Shown here: positions 25,728 through 34,965 of the stretch, one piece after another | Layout of the letters: each line of letters opens with the position of its first letter | Position numbering within the stretch: position 1 is the first letter of the stretch | Assembly: GCA_028023455.1 (NCBI GenBank) | Contig: JAQFVV010000014.1 | Span: 1,801,336-1,865,335, forward strand | DNA: 64,000 nucleotides | Direction: 5' to 3' | From: Epiperipatus broadwayi | Lineage: Eukaryota; Onychophora; Udeonychophora; Euonychophora; Peripatidae | Notes under the pieces: generated by a model | The model's input: only the letters and a program-made list of their open reading frames with translations | Told to the model about the DNA's origin: nothing | Databases searched by the model: none | Program-made: the position numbers and the translations under genes

Positions 25728-25780
25728 TATCCCCCACTGAGGATAGCAAACCAGCTTGAAATCAGCTGATCTGGGGGTGA
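25728..25780 (+). ncRNA. Hammerhead ribozyme motif, array unit 1
   Basis: Type I layout. Stem I 5' strand is CCCCCA (25731-25736). The core CTGAGGA (25737-25743) fits CUGANGA. Stem II is AGC/GCT around loop AAACCA (25745-25756), with a T-T pair next to the core. GAAA is 25758-25761. Stem III is ATC/GAT closed by loop AGCT (25761-25770). The cleavage-site C is 25771 and the stem I 3' strand TGGGGG is 25772-25777. CTC/GAG can extend stem I beyond an internal loop. Expected cleavage is after 25771, at an AUC triplet. The T-T at the stem II base is non-canonical and could weaken activity. Confidence 0.72.
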
Positions 25781-26089
25781 GCAAATGAAAGAGGAGTTAA
25801 TTTCTGCTTTTTTTCGTTTATGTAAAACTTTGGGTTTTGGAAGCGCCATTTTTGGACATAAATAACAAGTGATAGCAGGTTACGTGATTAACTTGTTTTT
25901 TGTTTTTCATAAATGTACCTTTAAGTTTTTGTGCAGGTTTGATTATTGGTGATTCTGAACTGAGATCACCCATATAAAATGGTAGGCTGGGTGAAGACTT
26001 TACCGGTCTGAAAAATTCACGCTTGTAATCTGATAGAACGTTTGCATAAACACTTGAGAGTCAGTGTTTTAGATCTAGTTTCTATACTC

Positions 26090-26142
26090 TATCCCCCCAC
26101 TGAGGAAGCAAACCAGCTTGAAATCAGCTGATCTGGGGGTGA
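26090..26142 (+). ncRNA. Hammerhead ribozyme motif, array unit 2
   Basis: Same fold as the unit 1 motif: CCCCCCA, core CTGAGGA (26100-26106), GAAA (26120-26123), stem III ATC/GAT, cleavage C at 26133, then TGGGGG. One T is missing at the start of stem II compared with units 1 and 3, and there is one extra C in stem I. These single-base changes could be real or consensus errors. Confidence 0.7.
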
Positions 26143-26447
26143 GCAAATGAAAGAGGTAGTTAATTTCTGACTCTTTTTTCGTTTATGTAAAACAAATCTT
26201 ACACTTGTTCGGCGGTTTTGGTATAGCGCCATCTTTTGGATATAAATAACAAGTGATAGCAGGTTACGTGATTAACTTGTTTTTTGTTTTTCATAAATGT
26301 ACCTTTAAAGTTTTCTTGCAATGATATATATTGCAGAGACTTTGATTATATGGTGATTCTGAACTGAGATCAGACCCATATAAAGGTATCGGTTTGCGCA
26401 AGAGAACGTTTGCAAACACGGGAGGTTTTAGACTAGTTTCTATACTC

Positions 26448-26500
26448 TATCCCCCACTGAGGATAGCAAACCAGCTTGAAATCAGCTGATCTGGGGGTGA
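26448..26500 (+). ncRNA. Hammerhead ribozyme motif, array unit 3
   Basis: Identical to the unit 1 motif in all core and stem positions: CCCCCA 26451-26456, CTGAGGA 26457-26463, GAAA 26478-26481, cleavage C 26491, TGGGGG 26492-26497. The sequence just upstream (26375-26430) is shortened relative to units 1 and 2, yet the ribozyme block is unchanged. Confidence 0.72.
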
Positions 26501-26739
26501 GCAAATGAAAGAGGTAGTTAATTTCTGACTCTTTTTTCGTTTATGTAAAACAAATCTTACACTTGTTCGGCGGTTTTGGTATAGCGCCATCTTTTGGACA
26601 TATATATATATATTGTAAGTTTAAATAGTTTTATTTAAGATAGCTAAATATTGGAAGATACATCATTAAGATTCATACTTATTTCATGTTTTATTTTTAT
26701 TTCAATAAACTTCTTAATGATTGTTTTTTTAAAAGGATT

Positions 26740-27560
26740 ATGTTGGCATGAGGGATATAGAAATTCATTGTTTATGTTTTGGTGATGATATACTATGCTT
26801 GCAAATATTGGGAATATTATTCACAAAATGTTAACTAGGATTGATAACATTATTTTTAAAAAAAAGTTTAGCTGTGAATATTAATATCTATAAAACTAAA
26901 GATACATAATTGTCAATTACAGATATTAAAAAATGAGGAATCACAGTTGCATAAGAAATTATAGAAAAGATTAGCATTTGTAAATATTTGTCAAGTTATT
27001 TGTCTAATAATGCAAATATTGAAGATAATTGAAAATTACAGTACTTAAAGGGATTTTTAATTAGGATAGAAAGTTATTTTGTAGTCCATTAAAGTTATTA
27101 TTTAAAAAGAACTTTTTCAATATGTTGTTTGAAGTAAGATTTTATTTCTTTGCAGCAGTGACTTGAATGATTATAAAAAAGGATATCTAAAGATTGGATG
27201 CTTTTTAAGTTCTGGATTTGAAAACATAAACCTGAAAATTATTACTTGTTTTGCTGAAGAATTGAGAAAATAAATTTTAAAAAAGTTTGTTAATTTAGAA
27301 AATTGCATAGTAGAAAATAAAAATTTATTTGATATATAGTCTTAAAGATAAAAGAATTGTGAAATATAACATTTGTTTGTGGAAAAAAAGTAGAGGAAAG
27401 GTAAGAGAAGAAATTTTCGACACTGTTTCATGAACTAATTTTTTTAAAAATGTTGCATATGCTTGGAGACAAAGGAATTATGTAGAATAAGTTGGAAGGG
27501 TCTGTGGAGAATAAGAGATAGAACAATAGGAAAAGAAGAGTCTGCTTGATGAATTAACTG
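26740..27560 (+). pseudogene. Decayed LINE RT 3' fragment
   Basis: The frames give CFGDDILCLQ (near 26776-26805), which resembles RT motif C (xxDD). NINIYKTKDT follows (about 26878-26910), like the NxKKTK segment. Later weak blocks resemble the post-RT YLGS and RI regions. Stops are numerous. It starts directly after the hammerhead array, in the same orientation. Clade is uncertain and the call rests on short motifs. Confidence 0.4.
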
Positions 27561-27604
27561 AAGAAAAAAAAGTAGTTAAAAGTGCAATATTATTTATATA
27601 ATCG

Positions 27605-27700
27605 ATTACTTGGTAGCTCAGAAATATCAGAAATAAAAGAGTTAACTTGAGATTCATTGTTTTGAAATCGAGTCTGCCATTGTTCTAAACGACAGAGTGC
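27605..27700 (+). mobile_element. Possible tRNA-like SINE head
   Basis: TGGTAGCTCAG (27611-27621) is a good tRNA box A, and AAATCGAGTCT (about 27665-27675) is a degenerate box B at a tRNA-like distance. No complete cloverleaf, tail or target duplication is evident, so this may be chance. Confidence 0.3.
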
Positions 27701-28159
27701 GATGATGATTTTCATTATATTTGTAGAGATATAAATAAATGTATTTTAATATTTGTCTCCCATATGATTTTTTTATTTTTATGTTTCTATTTTTTCAAAT
27801 AAAGTCAAAAAGATGAATAAAATACTAACTTTTTTTTTAATTAAAACATTCTAATTAATATTAATTATAATTTTTAACTTTAAAAAAAAAGAATTATTTT
27901 TTGAAAATTTACTTGAATAATTCAAATTTTTAAATTCTTATTATTATATTTATAGTTTAATATTTTTTGTAGCAGTATTATTATTTATCTTTCTGTTTTT
28001 ATCTCTAGTATTTGTCTGTTACTATTCGCTTTAACAAAGTATCTTCTTTTAAAAATAAAAGCAGTTATAAGAGAAATAATTATTTTACATATATCTGAAA
28101 TTTTGATAAACTTTTAGAAACATATTCATTATAAAATCATTACCTATCAACTGTAATAG

Positions 28160-28368
28160 CTGTTGGCGTGTCAGCATTGTTAGTTTGTTGCCTTGTTTCT
28201 AAGTATGACACTAACAGAATTATAGATTTGATGAGAAATGGGACTAGTTTTACTGAGGCACCATGCTATCTTATCAGCAATCCAATTTGTCAAGAATTGC
28301 TGGAATCTTCTGGCGCCATCATGAGTTATGGGGATTTAGAGTCAAGAGAATTATTCTTTCCTTGGTAG
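28160..28368 (+). CDS. Candidate terminal coding exon, product unknown
   Basis: An acceptor-like TAATAG (28154-28159) is followed by an open frame to the TAG at 28366-28368. The segment is noticeably less A+T-rich than its flanks. The translation opens with a hydrophobic stretch (TVIAVGVSALLVCCLVS across 28150-28200) able to span a membrane. About 55 mostly polar residues follow, with three Cys, an N-glycosylation-type NGT and the end FFPW. There is no upstream ATG in frame (stop at 28132), so it would be an internal start or a downstream exon entered in phase 1. AATAAA-like words follow at 28460-28475. I recognise no family. It could instead be a retroelement scrap. Confidence 0.35.
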
Positions 28369-28399
28369 AAAATTAAGACCACAAAATTATGTAGTCCAA

Positions 28400-29670
28400 A
28401 AATCAGGTTAACGTTTATTTGAAAGACTTTTGTTAATCGTATTTTAAAATAGTTGCTCAAAAATAAAAATAAAAGAGTAGTTAAATTAATTACTTTTTTT
28501 TTTTTTAATGATGTAAGCTACTTATTTATATATTGAAGTGTGTGCGCATTAATATCTGGAAGCTCAATACATTTTTACAAGACCAAGATGATAATTTAAA
28601 ATATGTACAATATATTATAATTTCTAATTCACTTCAAGGCAAATGCTTCCCAACAATCTGTTAATGAAAATGAAGGAAATTTTTCATCATAGTTGCCAAT
28701 TGTCAAGTAATGATGTTTTGATCAGTTTTTTCATTTTATCGTCTATCTAAACATAGCTATAATATTCATTTACTGTGTAATATTGAATGATTGTCTATGG
28801 ACCAGCTACCTAAAAAATAAATTGCATGTCAAATTATAAATAAAATTAAAAAAAAATACTTGTTTAGTCAACTTAGTATGTTATATATATATGTTTTGAT
28901 AGTTTGTATGAGAAGCCAAATGGCAAACTTTAGCCCTTTTTATGGTCATTTTTTTAAAGTTTTTAGTTTTATCTTTCTGCCTTGCCTATAATTAGTTTGA
29001 ATTGAGTTACTGTAAAACTGAGCTGGCTTCACAAGTCATAGGCATCGATGTATTATAAGGATTTTCTCATTTAAAAAGATATAAAAAAGCTAAACTTTTT
29101 TTTTTTTGCAACTCTTACACAAATTATTGAAATAAATTATTTATTTTTATACGTATCATGCTATCTATCATAAATTAATATATGATCATGTATTCATTTC
29201 CTAAAATGTATGGTTATACAATTATATGAGTTATTGTAATATAAATACAAGTTTTTTTCCAAATGAATTTTAGCATTTAGTAGAAGTTTGTAGCATTCTG
29301 GGTTTTTTAATATGCAAAATCTAGACTTTATATATATATATAAAAGTGTGTCTTTTTTTTGTAATATGAACGAATAAATTAATCATGAAATTCCGGGAGT
29401 AAATAAATTGTTTCTTTAGAGTAGCCAGTAGACTAATGATTTTGTATTTAATCACTAGAAGATGCTCAGAGAAAGTTGTTGGACAATCAAGATTATCAGC
29501 TGTTTTGAAAGTGTATTAATTATTGCATTGTCTAAAGTTATTTTGTATTAGGGTGGCGAGATATCAATCTGGCCCATTCCAATTAGATATGTTACTCAGT
29601 GTATTTTTCTTTCATCCTCAAACTTTATTTGATGTTTAACCATATGATAAATAAATATTTTGTTAAATAA
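28400..29670. other. AT-rich non-coding DNA
   Basis: Nothing supported beyond short TA tracts (near 28883 and 29332). Confidence 0.5.
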
Positions 29671-29778
29671 TAGAATTTAATCTTTTTTTTCATATGTCAT
29701 AGCACCGGCCGGGACGCGAAACCACAACCGTCTGCCACCAACTTCTTGTTTGCAGCGCTTGACTAGAATTTAATCTTT
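29671..29778 (-). mobile_element. Short tRNA-like retroposon with a 15-bp target duplication
   Basis: Both sides carry TAGAATTTAATCTTT (29671-29685 and 29764-29778) as perfect direct repeats. The 78-bp insert is GC-rich. Read on the minus strand it ends in a poly-A of at least 5 (T-run at 29686-29690) and contains a box B-like GGTTTCGCGTCCC. Box A is missing, so the copy is probably 5' truncated. Poly-A tail plus target duplication is the signature of LINE-driven retroposition. Perfect repeats make this one of the youngest insertions in the window. Confidence 0.8.
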
Positions 29779-30024
29779 GAAGTGCTAAAGACATTGTTAA
29801 GGATAATATTTTAGTAAAAGTTGTTTTTTTTTCATTAAATATTTTTAACTTTTAATGATGTTAAATTATTATTTTAATTGTTTGTTTTTTTTAATAAAAA
29901 AAAATACAATTGGTGTTTTTATAAACAATTAATATTTATTAAGTCATAAAGATGAGATCCTATGAACACTCACCTGTCAAGCAGATTTAATACTCTTTTT
30001 TGTTGTTAACAAAAGGAAAGTAGC

Positions 30025-30325
30025 TTTTTTTAGTTATCCATGGTGGATGGCTGAAGATTTGGAGGGTGGAGAAGATTAAAGCTTATTCATTAAAGTTTGA
30101 AGATTTGTTATCTTAATGTAAACTAAGCACTGATTGTATATGTGTGTGAGAGATGATGATCTGAACCATCTGATGAGTGCTAGTCAGCATGAAATATGTA
30201 TATTGGAGATAGGCGGTCATATGTATCAGTTGTATAAGATGGAATGGATAGCTGTAGGGAGCTTAAAAGTCTGGTCAAGTCCCTTCTAATTACATTAAGT
30301 TTAGTATAGACAATATATACATTTA
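30025..30325 (+). repeat. SINE-like repeat with hammerhead, copy 1 of a local pair
   Basis: This aligns with 30490-30795 at an offset of about 461 bp, and its central and 3' parts align with 51960-52160. Shared landmarks are CATTAAAGTTT, GATTTG.TATCTTAAT, the hammerhead block, ATAAGATGGA.TG.ATAGCT, and TTCTAATTAC near the 3' end. No coding frame is conserved. Confidence 0.75.
30157..30212 (+). ncRNA. Hammerhead ribozyme motif in SINE-like repeat
   Basis: Core CTGATGA (30170-30176) is canonical. Stem II GTGCT/AGCAT closes on loop AGTC (30177-30190). GAAA is 30191-30194. Stem III is ATA/TAT (30194-30201), with cleavage expected after A at 30202. Stem I pairs ACC..CA with TGG close to the core, and ATCT (30159-30162) with AGAT (30207-30210) further out. 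It has the type I layout. The base pair next to the core in stem I is a T-T mismatch in this copy. Confidence 0.65.
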
Positions 30326-30489
30326 TTTAAATATTACATATTTGGCCTGTATTCTGGCCATCTCCCTTTCATGTATTTAAAATGGACATATTAAGGTTCT
30401 ATATTTGAGGGTTAAACTGACTTAAAGTCAACATGGGTATGACAATAATATTGGCCTCAGAAAGGGCATTGAGCATTTCATCTTTGGAT

Positions 30490-30795
30490 TTTTCAATGAT
30501 ATGGATGACTGAAGAGTTGAATAGTGGAAAAGATTGAACCTTGTTCATTAAAGTTTAAAGATTTGCTATCTTAATATAAACTGATCACTGTGATTATATG
30601 TTTGTGTTAGAGGTAGTGATATGGACCAACTGATGAGTGCTGGAAAATCAATTATCTTTTTCACATGTAAATGGTCTTGTGTGTAAGTTATATAAGATGG
30701 AGTGCATAGCTATAGGGAACTTGAAAGTTCTGAGTTCACATCTCTTCTAATTACTTTATGTTTAGTATAGATAATATACATTTATTTAAATAAAG
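30490..30795 (+). repeat. SINE-like repeat, copy 2, hammerhead broken
   Basis: Homologous to 30025-30325. The core CTGATGA is kept (30630-30636) with the 5' half of stem II (GTGCT). About 23 bases that would hold the other half of stem II, GAAA and stem III are deleted. The following AATCAATTATC.TTTT rejoins the consensus seen at 52.0 kb. The ribozyme is therefore dead. Confidence 0.7.
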
Positions 30796-30796
30796 C

Positions 30797-31322
30797 AAAT
30801 TAAACTGAGAGACTGCAACCTTTCAAGAGCTTATGACTATCAACAGCCAATCAGATTGTAAACATTGAGACAGAGAATTTAACAAGAAAAGGGTGGTTCT
30901 ACCCTCTTCTTTACTTGTCTTTCTATATATCCAAGCCAGTCCAAAGTACTTAGATCTGAAAGTGTGAATCTTAAATATCTTCACACTCAACTCACTGAGT
31001 TCAAATTACAAACATACAGCGTGAAATCTTTCGATTTACTACGCAGTAGTTTTTTGATGTTATAACTTGCAGCAATATATGCATAGTAAATCAAAATATT
31101 TCACGCTGTATATTTGCAATTTGAACTCAGTGAGTTGAGTGTGAAGATATTTAAGATTCATGCTTTCAGATCTAAGTACTTTGGACTGGCTTGGATATAT
31201 AGAAAGACAAGTAAAGAAGTGGGTGGAACCACCCTTTTCTTGTTAAATTCTCTGTCTCAGTGTTTACGATCTGATTGGCTGTTGATAGTCATAAGCACTT
31301 GAGAGGTCTCTCAGTTTAATTT
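30797..31322. mobile_element. Foldback element with ~230-bp inverted arms
   Basis: The left arm (30797-31040) and right arm (31080-31322) are near-perfect inverted copies. Matching words include AAATTAAACTGAGAGA, CAGCCAATCAGAT, AAGTACTTAGATCTGAAAG and ACTCACTGAGTTCAAAT. The spacer is only about 40 bp. The plus-strand frame 31114-31302 lies inside the right arm and is not a gene. An 18-bp direct repeat, TTATTTAAATAAAGCAAA, occurs at 30782-30799 and 31353-31370, bracketing the element plus 30 bp. Confidence 0.9.
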
Positions 31323-31387
31323 CAATACCTTCTGCACTTTATAAAATAAATATTATTTAAATAAAGCAAAGTATATGCATATTTCAA

Positions 31388-31450
31388 AAATCACCTCCCC
31401 CTCATCTTTTTATTCTTTCTCTTTTTTTTCCCTCTCCCCTCTTTCTCTTT
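31388..31450 (+). repeat. Polypyrimidine tract
   Basis: About 60 bp almost entirely C and T, with CCTCCCCCTC and CCCTCTCCCC blocks. Confidence 0.8.
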
Positions 31451-31559
31451 CCGTACATCAATGAAATATTGAAAACTGTTTAAAATATTGTAATTCTGTG
31501 GCCTTCTTTGCACTCCTCCCCTTGATTTATTATTTGACAGTAAGTCTTTTTATGATGTT

Positions 31560-31780
31560 TGTCACTTATGTTTGTACAGCTTTGACAAATGGCCTGTTAA
31601 CCCACAGTTAAAACTCTTGTATTTTTTGAATTTGCACATTTTTGTGTGGTCCTTTTTTCTGTGCAAATTGCAGATATTAGGGGTATGTACCAGAAGCAAC
31701 AGAGCTTTGTATGATCCATGTATCACAAGCTCCAAGCCTTGTTGCCAATCTATCTCTGCACAAAACAATGCAGAGCAGTA
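31560..31780 (-). pseudogene. LTR-retrotransposon gag relic with decayed zinc knuckle
   Basis: The minus-strand frame of 68 residues ends in SFNCGLTGHLSKLY. This fits the CX2CX4HX4C zinc knuckle of Ty3/gypsy-type gag with the first and last Cys replaced (S and Y). A basic stretch (HRKKDH...KFKKYK) precedes it. No protease, RT or terminal repeat was found nearby, so it is an isolated fragment. The plus-strand frame over the same bases is a shadow. A cellular CCHC protein is a less likely alternative. Confidence 0.45.
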
Positions 31781-31799
31781 AAAGAAGTGATGTAGAGAG

Positions 31800-32535
31800 A
31801 TGCAGAAATTATAAAGAATAAATAAGTTAAATGTAATTTATTATAATATATATGATAAGAGTCAAAGTTTTGGAATGAATATTTTAAAGCAAGATTAATG
31901 TTGAAATAGTATATGATGGTGCAAAGAAGTTGAAGATTTGAATGGTAAAAGATAATTTACTTTTATTAAAATTACTAAATAAAATTTTGCAGATAATAAT
32001 AAAATAAGTTTACCATTATTAGTAATAAATATTATCACATTAATAATTTTAAATAGCAATCAAAAAGCCAAACATTTGACGTATGAATCAAATGAATTTT
32101 TAAATCCAAATACAGCAAAACCTATCTAATTCTTGTAAAATTATTGGCTAAATAATTACATGCAGAAAATTGTTTTCTATCAAAACAAAAATATTTTTGT
32201 TGGATGTATTGGTTTTATCAATATTACACCAGCTCTAAAATACGCTCTAAAATATGGAATACTATTAGAATATGTATAAGAGCTACAAACAGCTTATATA
32301 TAATAATAGTTACCTAAAATTGATTGGTTTTTAAAATAATATTGATGTTTTCCTTAGGAACTTTGAGAATATAAAAAATCTTAAATTCTTGTTTGATATA
32401 GTCAGTGAAAAAAATAATATTAACAAATTCTATTTCAACAATAAATTTTTAAAAATATAGATACATATGAGAGTTCTTGATCATTTACTTACCATATATA
32501 TATAATTCAAAACAATTTTTATCTTTCCATATGCT
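31800..32535. other. AT-rich non-coding DNA
   Basis: No feature supported. Confidence 0.5.
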
Positions 32536-32539
32536 AATT

Positions 32540-32670
32540 GTAATATTAGTGTACAAACGTTTTGAACATTGTTTTAAGAAAAGATTATTCCGTGTTGGTT
32601 GCCTAAGACATCAACATAGAATAATCTTTTCTTAAAACAACGTTCAAAACGTTTGTACACTGTTATTACC
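32540..32670. mobile_element. Short foldback (MITE-like) element
   Basis: The left arm (32540-32591) and right arm (32620-32670) are inverted copies containing GTGTACAAACGTTTTGAAC and TTTTAAGAAAAGATTATTC, with a spacer of about 28 bp. It is non-coding. Confidence 0.9.
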
Positions 32671-33400
32671 ATATGTGTATAACACCTCAGTAAAATAATG
32701 TGTCTATGTGTGTGTGTGTGAGCATGGCCAAATGAAAATTTTTTTAAAGATTATTATATACATATTTTTAAAATGTTACAGATATATATATATTTCTACA
32801 GTACAAGCTTAATTATACTTGCACTACTATATGTAATACATAGGTGGTTTGAACTCAGACTTTCACACGACCCTCAACCATCCATGATAATATAAAAAAA
32901 GTAATGAATATTAAAAAAAAAAAAAAAGAAAATGTATATACATAAATTAATGAAATGATAAAATTATATGCTTTCTATATCACATTACAAAAAAAAAAAA
33001 ATTAAACAGGTATATCTTGTTACTTGTAAAATGTTATTCACTGCAGAAAGGATTTTGCTGTTAATTGAAAGAATACTATTTGATTCTTATTTGAATGATT
33101 TATGAACCGTGCAGAGCAAATTTCTTTTTTTCATTTCATATGACCTTGTCATTGTAGATGCTACTATTATGTGGTTATACATATGGTAAATAAACATGCA
33201 TGAGTTGGTTACTAACATGCTTGAGTATCAATCAGTATGATGAGGGTTTTTTTCATCTCTACATTTAAGACCAAGAATAGTAATTGTATTTCTTGTTGTC
33301 CATAGTAAGGCAGAAAATACTAATAATTTCCTGATTGTGAATCTAGTTTGCCATTCAGTGATACTATTTTTATTTAAGCACCTATATACTGTAGAACATT
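32671..33400. other. AT-rich non-coding DNA with short (TA)n and (GT)n tracts
   Basis: Only short dinucleotide and poly-A runs (32780-32794, 32913-32930, 32987-33001) can be described. Confidence 0.5.
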
Positions 33401-33404
33401 TTCA

Positions 33405-34965
33405 TCAGAAGAAAGACTGCACAAATTGTATAAGAAGAAAAGATACTGAAGCAATTAATTTAAAAAATGAGCGTGCACTTTATTACAAAGCGTAAATATC
33501 GGAATACAAGTAAGAGAGATTAATTGTAAATAAATAATGGAAAAAACATTGTGGACATTGATTAGCAAGACAGTTATTCAATTTAATAGATGATACCCAA
33601 TGTAAATTATTCGTGTTTATGTCTCAATAAGATCTTATTCTAATGAAGAAGTAGAAGATTTTTATATGGTTAAAAAGCTTTTGATCTGACCAAAAAAGAA
33701 ACTAAAGGAAAATCAACATAGAATTGTACTAATGAAGGTATTGAAGAATTTGATTATATTTTGACTAACAGAAAATATATATTTCAAGATTTAATGTTCT
33801 TAATAGATTCAACACAGGAAGTGATCATTGATTAATGAGATGTACAATATTAATGGAAAAAAAAAGATTATGACAATGATTGATATTTTAATCTTCCCAA
33901 ACATTCCAATTAAATTAGAACTTGCAATAATTTTAAAATATGTAGTTTTTGATTTGACTGAAATCAGTAAGAAGAAAACTGATATTCTATTAAAAATTGC
34001 AAGAAAAGTAGTTGATACAAAAAAGCAAAAATTTACTAGTAAAATTTTTTATTGAGACTTTGCATTATGAAAAAAAGAATGACTGAAATATTTTAAAAAG
34101 GATCCATTGAGGAGAATTGACAATCTAGAGTTTTATAAAATAATATTATAAGGAATTAATAATGGGTATAAGAAAATATCACTGTGGCAAGTAAAGTTAT
34201 ATAATGGAACAGAAATCTCAAAAGTGTAAAATAATATCTTAGTATGATAATGCATGTTATTTTAGCAATAACAATAAAAGATGGAATTATTTCTATAAAG
34301 ACAAATGATATTTTTGAAATGTATGGAATAGTTTTATCAAGAATTATATAGAAATAAATATGTGAATTAGTCCCTACAATTACTATATCCTTTGAGTTAT
34401 CAAGTATTTTAGATAAATATGTGAGATATGCAATTAAATTTATGAAGGAGCAAATGGTTCTAAGAAATAATGAAATTATTGTTCATGTTTTAAATCAAAG
34501 CGACTGAAGAAATATAAAATTTGTTGAGAAAGCTATATATCAAGCAGCTAAACAATAAAAATGTATCAGAAGATCTGAAGAATATAATAATATTAATATT
34601 CAAGAAAGATGATAAAGAAGATATTAGAAATTACAGACCTAAAATAATTACCAAACTAAACAGAACTTTTCTACAATGATTTTTGAATTATAACTAATCA
34701 AAAAGAACAAGCTATATTTAATAATATTTTTTTTTTTGGCATTGTAGATCACATCCAAGTATCAAGAGAAATTATAAAAAAAGATTACTGAATGGAAATT
34801 ATCATTATTCTTTATATTTATAGATTATGAAGTGTAATTTAATTCTATAACCATTTTCACAGAGATTAATGATTTTGATATTCAAGATATAGACTCAGGG
34901 TATTGCCATATTTTGAATATTTTCAAAATGCATCATTCATACTTAGATTACATAGTAACATTAAT
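33405..34965 (+). pseudogene. RTE-like LINE, endonuclease and RT start, 3' truncated, decayed
   Basis: Nucleotide homology to the minus-strand RTE copy at 45.3-47.6 kb starts near 33405 (AAGACTGCA). It runs through GAAGCAATTAATTTAAAA and the segment coding RVYVSIRSYSNEEVEDFY (about 33618-33670, an endonuclease block) to the NTGSDHxL-like endonuclease motif near 33810-33835. It then reaches RT fingers (GDKEDIRNYRPK near 34608-34645) and the HIQVSREIIKK block near 34750. It stops near 34965, before RT motif C. The small frame at 33828-34055 is part of this pseudogene. Many stops and frameshifts make it an old copy. Confidence 0.75.

Larger units (their letters stand above)
25400..26602 (+). mobile_element. 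Tandem array of ~360-bp units, each with a hammerhead motif (retrozyme-like)
   Basis: Three complete repeats and a partial fourth of one unit lie head to tail. The conserved words recur in the same order: ACTTACAC or TCTTACACTTG, CGCCATCTTTTG, ATAAATAACAAGTG, GGTTACGTGATTA, TTCATAAATGTACC, TGATTCTGAACTGAGATCA, then the hammerhead block. Distances between equivalent hammerhead cleavage positions (25771, 26133, 26491) are 362 and 358 bp. The array is clearly GC-richer than its flanks and has no coding frame. Both ends run into short TA tracts (about 25336 and 26600), which could be a target duplication but are too simple to prove it. Tandem small repeats, one type I hammerhead per unit and no protein are the defining traits of animal retrozymes. 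The units differ mainly by small indels. Confidence 0.8.

Noticed and set aside
29545-29625. GGTGGCGAG and CTTTCATCCTC words reminiscent of cephalopod SINEs
   Set aside because: Only two short words fit. The box structure and other expected blocks are absent, so it was not used to name the host.
31030-31095. Possible ribozyme or structured RNA in the spacer of the 30.8-kb foldback
   Set aside because: No CUGANGA...GAAA arrangement or other known core could be placed.
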